A DNA stretch of 64,000 nt, from contig CM106585.1 in NCBI GenBank assembly GCA_048013815.1, forward strand, positions 8,184,001 to 8,248,000, given 5' to 3'. This DNA comes from Setoptus koraiensis (lineage: Eukaryota; Arthropoda). The position numbers and the translations under genes were made by a program. The notes under the pieces are model-generated. The model saw only the letters and a program-made list of their open reading frames with translations, was not told where the DNA came from and ran no database searches. Positions 24,378-37,200 of this stretch are shown piece by piece (position 1 is the first letter of the stretch; each line of letters begins with the position of its first letter).

Positions 24378-27300
24378 TCAATGTATGACGTGTCTGGCGT
24401 GCGAGCCCACTCACTATGCACGCCGTCTGGTATCTCGCCTGTCATGTTCAGCGAGCCAGCCTGACAAGGGCCACTGTGACGGCCACGTTGTGAGGCGCTC
24501 GTTGTGGCGCCCCAATTGGAGCCAACGCCGGCCGCTTCAATTGTCCGGCTGGCACAAGCACACAAATCATAATGATGCTTACGCATTGTTCCATGCTATG
24601 CGTTTTGCGTCTCACCTGGCCCCCGCGAGGCTTCACTCGGCTGGCCGGCGCAATTGCTACTCATCTTGCTCTGATTAGCTAACGATGAATGCAAACGAGA
24701 CGCTCTCACGTCTCAACTCATCATCACCGTCTCGCGGAGCCAGATAGAAACAAGCGTGCGGCCCTACACTGTGAGCGAGCCGGCCGAGCGGCCAAGCGGG
24801 CGGCCGGCCGGCGCCTAGCGAGATTCACATGACTACAGCGAGACTACATGTACATTGTATTGCGTAACACATACACGCATACACAAAACAACATCTTGCC
24901 CATGAATGCCCAGAGATCCTCTTATACTAATGATACTCAAGTGAGCACACACTCACTCGCTGCCATTTGTCCGTCTTGAGTAATAATAATCCGTTGCCAT
25001 TAAAGAGCTGGCCGGCTGGCCCAATTTGCTGGCACACTTTTGGCTGCCCATTCACCTTTTATCGGCACGCGTTTGGCGCGTGCCCGTACCCGTACCCTGA
25101 CTCTTACCCTTACCATTACCCTTAACCCCTAGCCGCACGGCAATACAACATTGTGGCCGCCGCATTGTCGTATGGGTGGCCTAGATAAAGTTAGTTCGGT
25201 TGCCGGCTACTAGGCGCTACCACCAGACTGGCAGAGTGACTATTAAAAGAAGAGCACCAATTCAATATATATACTGGCTTGCAGTTCAATCATTATATCA
25301 GCAAACGACAGTGCACGGACGTCTCCACTTTGTGCGAGCCTGTCTCACCGGTCCTCACCGGTGCTCACTGGTCGTCCGCTGGTCATCGCTCTCATCGCAT
25401 GCAATTTTTATTATTGTTTGCCCAAGAGTGTGTCGGCCAGTCGACAGTTCACTGCCGCTTGATGGTGGGCTCGGCGGTCTCGACGGGCTCGTCGGACCGA
25501 GCTAGGTGCGCCGGCCGCAAGCCCCAAATCAGTTGTTTGCCATTGTCTGTTTGCTCTCTATTCGGCTGTGACGCAACGATGTAGTTGTTTAGTGATGGGG
25601 CCAGTTGCGACTTTGCCGACACATTAACGCTCAGCCGGCCCCCGCCAACAATGGCCCACGGCCAGCAACAAAACAAGGGATGTTGTCCGTGCGTGGGGCC
25701 AGCCGCCGCACACACTGTCGGCCCGCCGAATCGGCTCGGCCAGTCGGATGGGGTCGGCCCGCTGAATGGAGCCAGCCAGTGAGTCGTCAGTCAGTGACGA
25801 CGAGTAAGCCGCACAATATGCCGCCCAGAGCCGATAATATTGCGCAATCGCTCGCGCCCCATTCGAGCGCGCGTCGCGACATAAGCTGCTTAGGCGACTC
25901 ACAGAGCTCATCAAATGGCCAGAATCGGGCCGACTCATTGGCGCCAACGGGCCAACAGGATTACAAATAATCTGCGCTGATATGTGCTGGCAGCGGCAAC
26001 AAAAATATATAACGCACAAACACAAAAATATATAACGTATATATACAAGCAAAGATAAACGCAGCACAAATATCCAGTGGGCCAGCCGCGAGCGGGCCCC
26101 ATTGTGTGGCCGGCCGGGCCAGCGCTTGCGTATTTAATTCAGTTCAATGCCGGCCGCTTGTGCGACCGACAAGCGGCGCAGGGGGCGCCCACAACGACGC
26201 GGCCGCTCGTTGCTAATATGCGCTTTCTGGGAACGGGGCCCCATAAGCGGCGCTATGTTGGCACCATGTTGCACGCGGCCATAAACTATCCGAAGCCACC
26301 GATCAGCGCCACCAGCAGCGCTCAACGAGACGAAATTCGTTTCGAAACCAGCGAAAGCGGGAGAGAGCGGGAGAACGCGGGGGAAAGCGGGAGAACGCGG
26401 GAGAAACGGGCAGAAAAAAGAGCAGCCGAGTGAGCACACAAACAAAGACTCGTCATAGCGCTGGCTGGCGAGATCGGCGAGGCTGGCGAGACCGGCGAGA
26501 ATCGCATGCGCGCGCGGCGCGGCCATTACTCCCACGCAATTGTCGTGCCGCATGAGAGTGTCTGGGCTCGGGCAAGAAATCACGGCGCTGGCCCAGCGAG
26601 GCGCCAAGCGAGCGGCGACCGGGCAAGACCGCTCACTGTGATTGGTCGGCGGTTGCCTGATTATACTGGTCGCGTGCATTCGGTGCGTCAACTCAATTCT
26701 GGCTGCCCGATCACCCGATGACTCGCGGGCGGGCGGCTGGCAGGCCGGACGGACGGACGGGCGGACGGACGCGGGCACCCCTTCAGTGGTGGCGCTCGCA
26801 ACCACTATCTGCGCTCGCATGCTGCCAGATAATATCTGCTGGCATGCAAGTGCGGCGGGCCCCGTTGCCAGCATTTGCAATAGCAAATTGACTGTTGTTG
26901 CAACTTGCGGCCGCCGACAATGCGCGCCCCAACCAGCGACAAAACGAAATGAGGCCAGCCAGCCAGCCAGCCAGATCCGTGCCCGTACAGTCTACAGGCA
27001 CGGGCAAGTATGCAAGCCCGTGCATGCGGCCATCACATGCACGAGCAGCACCGGCCACACGTAATACTATTAGGGTAATATACCGAAAGGGGCCCCAACG
27101 GTCGGCCGGCCGGCTCCAATTAGTACGCGCGGGCCGGGGACGATCCCGAGGCCGTGTGTGTCTGGCGTGCACTGTCGGCGTCGTTTGGGCCCCATTTGGG
27201 CGATATCTGGCCGCGCACTGGCGCTGCAAAAGTGTGCATAGCGTGCCATTTTGTGCAAACTGCGTGTATCATGTTATACACTCGCCGGGCCCATCGGGGT

Positions 27301-29817
27301 CAGCCGGGCCAAATGGTCCGAGCGGCGCGCACGGTCCGAGCGATTTGAATGGGTGCCGCGGTCGGCCCATTTTGAATTAGTTGCAACCCGCCTCTTTTGG
27401 CGCTGCCACTTTCTTGTCCCTCTTTTTTGTCGGCCACTGCGGGCCCCTCTCTCTGCTGCCGGGGCCCGCGAGGCTCTGCAAAATTTTCGTTGTCGGCAAT
27501 TTGCGCACAATGACGCTCGACAATCTCGTTGCCTCGTCAACACGATGACAGGCTTGCGAGCATGTGGACAAATCAACGCATATGGTGCATAATTCTCTAC
27601 ACAGTCGGCGGAATCAGCGCCAGTTTTGCCAGTTTTGCATCAATCGCTGCAGCCAATCGAGCCATTGGCACGGCCAGCATATTGGCCGGCATTCGAATGC
27701 ACAAATAACGACATTCGAATGCACAAATAATGGCAAATACACTCAAATACACGAATAATCCACTCATTGAATAGTATCCACTCTTGAATAGTATCCAAGA
27801 CGCGAGTTTATCCGTTAATCAGTACGCAATCATCCTTTGCAATCTCGGATAACTGTGTGTATGGATTCGAGCCAGCAAGCGAGTGCCCTGTGCCGTGCCC
27901 CAAGCCAATTGGAGCAACCAACTCAACTATCGATACGTAAGCTGTATTTGCTGGCGCTTTATCACTGCTTGGCTCGCGAGCCAGGCGGATAAGCCGATCC
28001 GTGTTGTTTGGTGATTTATCTTGTTTTGTTTTTCAAAAGTTGCGCCCATCGGCAAGACCCATCGTTGTATCAGTGTGGGCCCATGCAAAGTGGCACACAA
28101 ATGCAAAGGCGAGCTCGTCCATTTCGAACGAAAACTTGTCACTTTTCGAAGAAAAATGATAAAAAAGCCGCCCAGACACCAGCGCCCCATACCAAGCCAG
28201 CCCTGGCAAGACACAGCCGCAATGGATCCGGCGGGCCAATGTGAGCCGGCGAGATAGCATCTAGTTGCGCTCCAGATAATTCCATTTCGTCCTGTTTCGA
28301 TGCGGCCCAATCCGATCCATTTCGGCTCATCTGATGGGCGCACCATTACCAAATACATATTACAAATACAAATGTGCGCTACCCACTAAGGCCGGCGCGC
28401 TGGCTGGCGGCAGCCGGAATCGGGCTATCATCTGTCGTTATAACTGTCCGTCGCTGTTATCGCGCCGGGGCCAAGGAGCCATTTCTCGACCCTTGACCCT
28501 CTCTATGGCGCTCGCATCGTTTCGTTGCCGTTCGCCCTTTCCCGTTCGCCCTCTCCCGTTTGCCCTTTCCCGTTTGCCATTTTCCATTTGCCTTTTGCCT
28601 TTTGGCTGCCTATCTCGCTGCCCGCCATTTGGCTGTCGGGCGGTCGGGCTGTCGGGCTGTCGGGCCGTCGGGCCGGCCGGCTGGCCATTTTACAATATTG
28701 CGCCACCGGCGCACAGTTTGTTGCGCAGCGATAGTGCCTATAGTGCGATAGTTCTAGGTGCATGCGCCAGGCGCTGGCAAGCTCAATGAAGCAATTCCGT
28801 TGAATCAATGAGCGGGCCTCATCCAAACCGAACGGAATAAAACGAAACGAGCGAAACAAAACGACGCCAACGCACTGCAACGGATTCCAATGGCGTCCAA
28901 TTGAGTCGCTTGGCCTCCAACTGATAGCTAGAGATCGCAATGAATCATTCCATGAATTCGGGCCCTCCGACGGCCAATGCCCAACGCACTTACAGTTGGC
29001 CCAGCTCGCCAACTAACTTGGGGCCCCAATTCGAGCGGCTGCAGTTACAGTTGCTGTGGCTGCTGCTTTGTATTCTGGATTTGTTATCTCGGAATCAAAT
29101 ATCAGACAATGAGGCAAAATTTATCGCTCGGAGCGGGCCTCCAGCGCGCACGGGATCATTGACCGCCGCACCGAAACCTTGGGCGGCCCGCGTGCGCCTT
29201 TGTTGTGCGCTTTCATGGGGGGGCCCCTTTTTGCTTTCTCTTTCGCATGCTGGCTCGCTAAGCGACTCGCCGCTTGGCATCCATTAGGCGGCCGACTATT
29301 ATCACTTGAGAACGTAAGAGTTACTCGGGCCCCAATGTCGGCAAAGCCAGAAATTGAACTGATTGAGCCGCGTCTCGCAGTGAATGGCGCAATGGTTGCA
29401 AAGTTGCCATTCCGCTGCTGCCGAGACATACTCGCCCGATGTAATATCGCGTTATATCCAGCGATGGATGTAACGCTGGATGTAACGCTGGATGTAACGA
29501 GCGAGCGATAATTTCTGAATGCATTCATGGCTTAATGGTTTGAGCAGAGTCATTGGTGCATATGATGGCCTAGAAAACTATAATTAAACACTGCGCTTCG
29601 CTCCCTCTCGCGTCGCCGATGGTGGCGCCATGAGAGGTGTCAGTTTTGTGCAAAATTTAAATAGTTTAAAGGGCGCACATCGATGACATTTGGCCCGGCG
29701 CGCGCATCGTCCCGTGTCATGGGTTGTTTCGGCGCGAATCGCGACCCAAATCGGGCCCTCATCTTGCCAGCTTGTCACTTCATTGTGACTCGCTGTTTGT
29801 GAGTGCCACTGGCTCTT

Positions 29818-29872
29818 GTCTCGTGCGTCTCTCGCGTCTCGTGCGTCTCTCGCGTCTCTCGCGTCTCGGCTC
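29818..29872. repeat. Short tandem repeat (TCTCGCG / TCTCGTG type)
   Basis: Degenerate units of TCTCGTGCG and TCTCGCG repeated about six times. Confidence 0.75.
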
Positions 29873-30498
29873 GCTTTTCTCGAGCCGAGTTCTCTCAGTG
29901 TTTGCGCCCTCACTTCTTTTCGCACTGTCATCGTCTGACAATCGCGTGAATCGCTCGACACATTCGCTGGGCACATTCGTTCGGCGAGACGAGACGAGAC
30001 AAAAGAATCAACTCAGTTGCCGATTGGCTGTGCAAATAATGCAAATAATGCTGCCAATGACACACAATTGAGCGCAATTGCGTAACGTCGTCACACTGGT
30101 GACTTGTGCGCGCTGTGACGCACAATCAGCCCACGAGTCACAACGAGCTCACATGAGCTCAGGTGAGCTCAGGTGAGCTCAGGTGAGCAGACTTGAAGCA
30201 CGGGGGCAATTATTGCACTTGTCGCTGTTGGCGTTGATGCTGGCCGAATGGGCCCATTGGTGGGCGGACAAACGCGTGTTGTGAATGGCCAGAATGGCAC
30301 CAAGTCACTAACGCTGTAAGCGTCACTGGCGGCCGATAGAGGCGCGTCGGTCAATTTATGGCTCATTAATGTGCCCGCTGTCCGGCGCATTGTCCTGTAT
30401 ACAAACACCGTGCCCAAAACAAATGTGCCCCATGCGCTCATACGTAACATCATCAGCAGTTTGCCATGTCAAGCTTGCCAGGGAGCACAGTGTTGTGT

Positions 30499-30593
30499 CG
30501 CACAGTTACGTTGCACAGTTACGTCGCACTGTTATGTCGCGCAGTTATATCGCTCAGTTATATCGCTCAGTTATATCGCTCAGTTATATCGCG
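30499..30593. repeat. 13-bp tandem repeat, unit CAGTTATATCGCT
   Basis: Four near-identical 13-bp units at 30542-30593, preceded by three or four diverged 14-15-bp relatives (CACAGTTACGTTG, CACAGTTACGTCG, CACTGTTATGTCG) from 30499. The gradient of decay suggests recent amplification at the right end of an older array. Confidence 0.85.
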
Positions 30594-31283
30594 GTTATAT
30601 AACGGTTGCGATTGTTGTAATTGTGATATTGCATGGTACGAGCAGAACTGAGAGCGAGAACGCTTGTCAGCCTGACAGTGTGTCGCCAATCATGACACGA
30701 CACCAACAGCTCAACTGATTGCGCGCCCCCTTGTATAGTAATTAGTATAATTAGTCGGCGGCCAATGTGCAATTGGCAGCAGCGCCGACACTCATTTCTA
30801 TGCAGCGCGGCGCGGCGCGGCACAACGCACAATGACAATGTTAATAGTGACACAATATTACACCAAAAGTGCACCAGAAGTGTCTGGTGCGAGCCCACTT
30901 TTTTCCTCATCACCAATCAATTGTCACTCCCACGCATTTCCACGCACACAGTCGATATGCGACTTGCAAGTGACTCGCAAACTAATGTGCGCGCCACCAA
31001 TAACACAACTCAAACTCACTATTTAGCGAGGCTTGTCGCGTGCTCGCCCGACACCCGACACCCCATGCCCAATGACGCCCGACTTGGCCCGGCTCGGCCC
31101 GACTCGGAGCGCGTCCCGGTTTGGGGCGGCCCGGTTTGACGCATTCCGGGTCAGTTGGTCGATGCTTGCTCGTCCGTTCACTCGCTACAGAGACGCTCGT
31201 GGATGCCCGTGCAAAATCTCTCGCCCCCGCGACGCTTGCCCCGAATCGCTCTGCCCCGCGAGCCCGAGTCATTTGGGCGGCCC

Positions 31284-31430
31284 GCTCGCTTGAGACGGCC
31301 GCTCGCTTGAGACGGCCGCTCGCTTGAGACGGCCGCTCGCTTGAGACGGCCGCTCGCTTGAGACGGCCGCTCGCTTGAGACGGCCGCTCGCTTGAGACGG
31401 CCCGCTCGCTTAAGACGGCCCGCTCGCTCG
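31284..31430. repeat. 17-bp minisatellite, unit GCTCGCTTGAGACGGCC
   Basis: About 8.5 copies, almost identical in the left six units. The last units carry an extra C and single changes. No gene is visible in it. Confidence 0.92.
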
Positions 31431-31829
31431 GAGCGGCCAATGGTCGATCCCGTCATCTTCATAATCGCGCTTTATTGGCTCGCTCATCCAGTCGCTTTGT
31501 GGCAAATGGTGACTTATGCAAGAGGCAACCGCTGTCTAGATGAAAAGCACATGCTGTGTCACCAGACGGTTTGTCGTCGGACTTGCGTCATCGCCATTCG
31601 AGCTCATTACAGAGTGCGAGCGATTTGTTTTTGATTGCGTACACCTCGTCAGCGACTAACGAAGGAGTTATGTAACCAGCGGAGTCCAGTCTACTGGGCG
31701 CGAGTCACCGGGTCGTGCTCGCAAAACTGTGGCCGGCGGTCGGGCAAACAACTGGGCGGATAAACGCGCTTTGATGCAAGCACACAGGGGGCCAACTAAC
31801 TGACCATTGACAACATAACCATGGAGTGC

Positions 31830-31878
31830 AACCGAATACAAGTGAATATGACGGACAAATGTTCACTTGTATTCGGTT
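31830..31878. repeat. Foldback with 17-bp perfect arms
   Basis: Arms 31830-31846 (AACCGAATACAAGTGAA) and 31862-31878 are perfect reverse complements around a 15-nt loop. Confidence 0.9.
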
Positions 31879-32192
31879 CGGTATAACGGATAACTTATAT
31901 AACGGTGCACCCGTAGGATATTCACGACTGGACGACGTGCACCGGCACCATGGTGCACGAGTAAGTGATGACACAGTTAACTGTAAATGGGCAAATGTGA
32001 CACGCAATAAAAGCGACCGTTATAAGACTGGCCAACCATCGAACGTTGTCATGACAACATAAAACTGGATCAATATTGCAATGATCAAATACGCCAGCTA
32101 GACAATGGCTAGACGCCAGTTGTGTGTGTGCGTGTGTGTGTGCGAGGCGACGAAAATTTGATAGGGTGTCTACTTTGTTCACATTAACAAGT

Positions 32193-32198
32193 GTCGTT

Positions 32199-32229
<31 letters not shown>

Positions 32230-32255
32230 TTGTTGTCGTTGGCGTTGGCGTCGCT
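32193..32255. repeat. (GTTGTC)n tract
   Basis: Alternating GTC and GTT triplets, non-coding as far as I can see. Confidence 0.85.
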
Positions 32256-32908
32256 GTCACAATGGCCGGGCGAGCACGCGTTGCTCGGCTACGTGTTGTT
32301 GTCGGCGAACGTGATACGCACCGCCAATGCTATATATATCTAAGACAACAGCCAGCCATCCAGCAGCGCCCCCTCTGCCGGGATAGCCGGCACAACACAG
32401 ATAGCCGACAGCTCGCAACGCACGGCAGAGACAAATCGACACAGATACAACAATGGACATGACAAGACTGCTTTATGTCACACAGTCGGCGGCCCCCTAG
32501 TGGTCGGGCATTTAACAACCAAAACACCGTAGCACCGCCGGCTATTATTGGCTAATAGATGCCAATTGTCGCAAACTGTTTGCAACTCGCAATTGTCTTG
32601 TCCAGATATTGTGCCTCGTTGTCTCGCCAGCAGTCGCCCGTTGTCGCCCGTTGTTGTTGGCGCTCATTGTTTGCCCTTCAAAGTTGTCAACTGTCTCTCT
32701 GTTTGCACGTGATGTACACACAACATGTATTGCATTCTGTGCGCAATATTACGCAACATTGTCTTGATGGCGCCCGGCGACTGGCCAACTAGTTACATGT
32801 GACAGCGTCACCGGTGGTCGTTGTTGTATTCACTTTGCAACAATGAATGAACAGTCTCATTACAACGAGACTTGTTGTTGCTGTCACCATTGGCTACATT
32901 ATCACTCG

Positions 32909-32988
32909 CACCACGAGGCACCGCCAGGCACCACGAGGCACCGCCAGGCACCACGAGGCACCGCGGGGCACCACGAGGCACCACAGGG
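32909..32988. repeat. 20-bp minisatellite, unit CACCACGAGGCACCGCCAGG
   Basis: Four copies, each made of two 10-bp half units of the form CACC(A/G)C(G/C)AGG. The last copies are diverged. Confidence 0.9.
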
Positions 32989-34014
32989 CCCTACTTGCAT
33001 CACTCGCACCACATGCACCATTTGCGCCGTGACGTTTATTTATTTCGTGTGTCAAGCTAGCAAGTAAACAGTGTGTGTGTGTGTGTGTCCAGTCGGTTTG
33101 CACGGACCGTGCACGCGTTGTGGCTGGCAAACAAGTCAACACACATAAGTTACATAACAAGTTAAGTAATATGGCTTTTACTTTGTCGCTCTGGTCAGCC
33201 TGCATCTCTTACGCAATCGCCCTGCACGGTCTAATCCATTTGCTGGCCTGAGTCTTTCAGCGAGCGACAACAGCGCCAAGAAACGCGAGCCATCATCAAT
33301 CTTGGCCGCTGCCAACTGGGCACCGTGTGCAACCGCGCACCAGAGTGAAGCAACCCTGCACCAGAGTGGGGCGACCGTGCACCATCGTTAGTGGGTCAAA
33401 GTGTCACTGGGCTGGCCAAGCGAGCCGCTGTCGTTATGTTATACATATTATGCAATATGTAATGTGGCGCAACCGACAAGCGAGCCCAGCGGCGACATGC
33501 AACAACTGTCTGGCCGGGCCTCATAAAATAGCGACATAAACAAAATAGCGACAGTTACGTTACGCACACTGTTGATTGGCGAGCGAGCGAGAGAGACAGA
33601 GATAAGAAAGTGATTGATCTGTCAGCATTAATGGGGCCAGATGATTAGTTGCAGCGCCAACTCGTTCAAACGGCAAACACTGCCCATAATGACTGCTGAT
33701 TGTATGCAAATCAGCGGCCCAACTGCCGACAGCTGCCACAGTCGCCACAATCGTCGCACCGAGCCGGCCAAACAAGCTTGCGATGCGGGACCCCAACTCT
33801 CGACCTCATCTGGGCCCCGTTCGGCCCCCTTTAGGCCCCCGTTCGGCACACGAGCAGCCCGGTGGCAAGAGAGCAAGTGCCAATGAGATGACGACGGTTG
33901 CGACACCATTACGATTGCTAAATAATGGCGTGTAGCGTGACATGTAGCGAGTAGTGGCAGTGTTGTGGCAAGATGCGCCCCATTTGCAAGTTTTCCCTCC
34001 AAGTTTGTTCCGTT

Positions 34015-34066
34015 GCGCACAGTTTTACTTGCTGGCAGCAAGTTGCTGCACGGCAAAACTGTGCGC
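34015..34066. repeat. Nested foldback
   Basis: Outer arms GCGCACAGTTTT (34015-34026) and AAAACTGTGCGC (34055-34066) are perfect complements. Inside them ACTTGCT and AGCAAGT form a second small hairpin. Confidence 0.85.
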
Positions 34067-34727
34067 GAACTGTGTGCAATTTGCAGCCAGCGGGCCCCAA
34101 ATGCGCGCAATTTGGGTTTGCTCGCGCAATTTGTGTGACTCGCGAGCAGCTCAACCTGCAATCGGCTGGTTTTGCGCAATAGTGTACAAGTTGAAATGAT
34201 GATCTTGATAGATTAATGATCGCATCTAGATGGCAAAAGTCGAACGACTTTTCGATCGCTGGTCGCAAATTTCGGGCGCCCCAAATTGGGCCGTCAGGCG
34301 GCGCTGCGCTGCAATGGGGCGAAATCACGGGCTTATTGTGGTTACCAATGACGTGCCTGTGAGTTTGTTGTCAATTGTTATTGTTGCAAATTTGGCCTGT
34401 GGTTTGTGTACAGCGCGCCAGTGGCCAGGTGAGCGGGCAGGCTGATGATGATAGTGGCGCGTGGTGCGTCATTGCGCGAACTGTCAGCGACCAACTTGAC
34501 TTGTTAATGTCGTGCTCGCGGAGCTGCAAATTAAGTCGTCGCGCCGACAAGAATGCCGCCACCGTGCCGATTACCAGCGGTCGGTTGCAACTTGCAAGCC
34601 AGAGATCGGCCGTTGTCGCACCAACTTGCGGCGGCCCGCCGCCGCCCACGGTGCGGGGCCGGATGCGAGCGTTTCCCCGGGCTCGCCGCTTGGCCGACGG
34701 CCGGATCGCTGTCGTACATTGCGCCAG

Positions 34728-34760
34728 TGTGTGTGTGTGTGTGCGTGTGCGTGTGTGTGT
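34728..34760. repeat. (TG)n microsatellite
   Basis: Mostly TG with a few CG interruptions, non-coding. Confidence 0.9.
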
Positions 34761-35033
34761 AGCCAAGTGTAAGTGTATTGCCAGCGTGACCTTGGATTAG
34801 TTTGGTGGGGGAGATTATGGCAAGCGAGCAACGACGACAAGCGCCCCGGTTGACAGTGCAACTGGCGCGCTTCAGTGTGTGCCGATTCACTTATGTGGAA
34901 GCGGCCACTGTGCATGAGCTCGTGCTCAAATATGAATGAGCACCATTATCTCTTGTTGTCGATCTTGTGCTGCGCGTGCCACCACTGCGCGCTTTATTTT
35001 GGGCCAAAGTCACTCGCTGCAACACGACGCAAC

Positions 35034-35130
35034 AACCACAGCAACAACAACCACGCCAACAACCGCAACAATAACGACAACAACAACAACCACAGCAGCA
35101 ACAACAACCAAAGCGACAACAACGACAGCG

Positions 35131-35203
<73 letters not shown>

Positions 35204-35222
35204 CGACAACGACAACGACAAC
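35034..35222. repeat. (CAA)n / (CGA)n trinucleotide tract
   Basis: About 190 bp of CAA triplets with CAG, CCA and CGA interruptions. The central part is nearly pure CAA. All six frames are open, which explains the long overlapping frames here. There is no sign of a gene. Confidence 0.93.
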
Positions 35223-35774
35223 GAGCGCGTCGGGCATTATACAAAACAATATCACGGCGCGCCAACTCAATGCTGTCACAGCGCCGTCCAGACTTGATTG
35301 CGTCGCAAGCTACGAAATGTCGCCCCACTGGCTACGCCGTCCACAGGGCCACAGACCGACGCTGGCGCCCCGTAGCCCGCAGCGGGCCCGGCAAGACAGC
35401 GCACGGGCTCCGGTCGCCGGAGTCCAGTCGCCAGTGAGTGCGGTCGCTGGCAGCATGTTTGTGTGTATGCGACATTATTATATTTCTCTGTCTACAACTA
35501 CTCGCTATCCAGACTATACTCGCTACACTCGCTATACTCACTCTACTGACTGCACTGACTGCACTGACTGTACTGACTGTACTGGCTGCACTGACGGCCA
35601 CGGGGGCCCCGCCACATGCCGCAACGGCGCATGTGGCGAAATAAAATTAAATTGTAAAATACATTCGAGAGCCAGCGCGCACTTGAGCGGCCCGACTTGG
35701 CAAACTGTCCAATTGTGACAGTGCTCACGCTCTCATCCGATCCGCTCGCTGGCGCGCCCACCGACCGGCTCGCT

Positions 35775-35822
35775 GGCCCAACGAGCGGCCCAACGAGCGG
35801 CCCAACGAGCGGCCCACCGAGG
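35775..35822. repeat. 12-bp tandem repeat, unit GGCCCAACGAGC
   Basis: Four units in a GC-rich, non-coding setting. Confidence 0.85.
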
Positions 35823-36081
35823 GGCCCAACGCACGGGCATAGGCCCGTCGTCTTTGCCAGTCGGGCCGGCGGTTGGAATTTGCACCGGGCGCCACAATTA
35901 CAATGTGAGAGCGACCATGCTACAGTCACTGTAGTACAGTGTGCGGCCAAACACTCATGTGATAGATGGCGGCTCGTTCGTTAGCTGGCAACGTGTCGCC
36001 AACTTGCTGTCTTGCCACTGGCCACTTGCCGCTTGCGGGCCCCAGGTTGGCAGCGCATGCGAGCCCCGAACTCCGCACACG

Positions 36082-36124
36082 TTGGCTCGCGGCCCGTGGC
36101 GACTCGCCACGGGCCGCGAGCCAA
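36082..36124. repeat. Perfect 43-bp palindrome (GC-rich)
   Basis: Arms of 21 bp (36082-36102 and 36104-36124) are exact reverse complements around a single C. The arm starts TTGGCTCGCGGCCCGTGG. It is expected to form a very stable cruciform or RNA hairpin. Confidence 0.93.
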
Positions 36125-37117
36125 GTTTGGGGCCGGTGGGGGTGCGGCGCACATTTTGGCATTTAGTGCGCGCTGCTCTGGATATATAATATATCCAGTG
36201 TGTGTATAAAATATTCCAAATGCCAGGCCCAAAATAACCCGCCCGCGAGGCTAGCGACGCGGCCCATTGCTGGCGCTAGCCTGGCCAACCGGAGAACGGG
36301 CGAGCCAGCCGACGGGCGACCGTGCGCGCCGCAAATCTCAAAATCTTAACCATCTTAATTAATATTTAATGAGCGACCTCGTACTGCATGCGCCGCCGAA
36401 TTGTCGCCCCCTTTGCAGCGGGCCCCCGTGCAACTGCAGCCGCTACTGTGCGCCGCAGTGCCGTTCGCCGTGCGTGTTACTATTTAGCCCGGGCTGCTGC
36501 ACGCCGGACACAATGGCCGCCCGTTGAAGCGGCCGCTGGGGCCGTTGGGGCCCTTTTATCGTGCCAACAGGCCAACCATGGCACGGCCATAATGACTGAG
36601 CGCAAACTGGCCGGCCAGATATTGAGGCGCTGCGGGGCCGAATGGTGCGCGTTTGTGCCAGCGAGCAGTGCGCCAACGAGCGGTCCGATTGAAATGGGAG
36701 CTCCGACGTCTGGACCCAATCGGATCGCTATGCGCTTGTGGCCTCAGCTGGCGAGCCACAGTCGCCCTGACAAGCCCGACAAGGCTGGTCTGGCCAGATC
36801 GTTGTGCGGGCCCGGCCTCGTATCATCGACAGTCACACACTGTTCGAGTTAGTGGTGCGCGCCGGCGGTGATTGATGCGGCCCGCTTCTTTATTGTCGTC
36901 TCGGCCGGCTGACTTGCAGCGCCGGCTGCGGTAATTATTGCGATTACGACTGGGCAATGAATTGAGCAAATAAAATAATAATAAAATAATAAAATATCCC
37001 TGTCGAGCTGCTTTATAACGGCCGCAGGGTACAAGGATCGCTCTCTAGTGGCTTTGTGCTTGTTGTTTATCCCCCAATAACGAAGCACAAAGCGAGCGAG
37101 CGAAGCGAAAATTATGC

Positions 37118-37122
37118 AAAAA
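37118..37122 (-). terminator. RNA polymerase III terminator of the tRNA-Glu gene
   Basis: A run of five T on the minus strand, six bases after the tRNA 3' end. Confidence 0.75.
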
Positions 37123-37128
37123 GTATTG

Positions 37129-37200
37129 TTCCGTTACCGGGAATTGAACCCGGGTCTCCTGGGTGAAAGCCAGATATCCTAACCACTAGACAATAACGGA
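37129..37200 (-). tRNA. trnE: tRNA-Glu (anticodon TTC)
   Basis: A 72-nt minus-strand tRNA with a perfect 7-bp acceptor stem (TCCGTTA / TAACGGA) and A as discriminator base. It has the D-arm TAGTGGTTAGGAT (A-box), the anticodon stem TCTGG/CCAGG around the loop CTTTCAC with anticodon TTC at 37167-37165, and the T-arm GGGTTCAATTCCC (B-box). No intron and no encoded CCA are present, as expected for a nuclear gene. It stands alone in the GC-rich desert. Confidence 0.97.

Larger units (their letters stand above)
23761..37128. other. GC-rich, CpG-rich gene desert with tandem repeats
   Basis: About 13 kb with no gene I can support. CpG and GGCC are very frequent, so long open frames occur on both strands at once (for example 26134-26886 minus). 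These have no conserved motif. The stretch is dominated by microsatellites, minisatellites and foldbacks, the clearest of which are listed separately. The strong CpG content argues against heavy germline CpG methylation. Confidence 0.6.

Noticed and set aside
26134-26886. 250-residue minus-strand open frame
   Set aside because: GC-rich sequence with open frames on both strands, no domain, no splice signals and Pro/Ala/Arg-rich noise.
34936-35718. 260-residue plus-strand open frame
   Set aside because: Mostly a translated CAA/ACA microsatellite; all frames are open across it.
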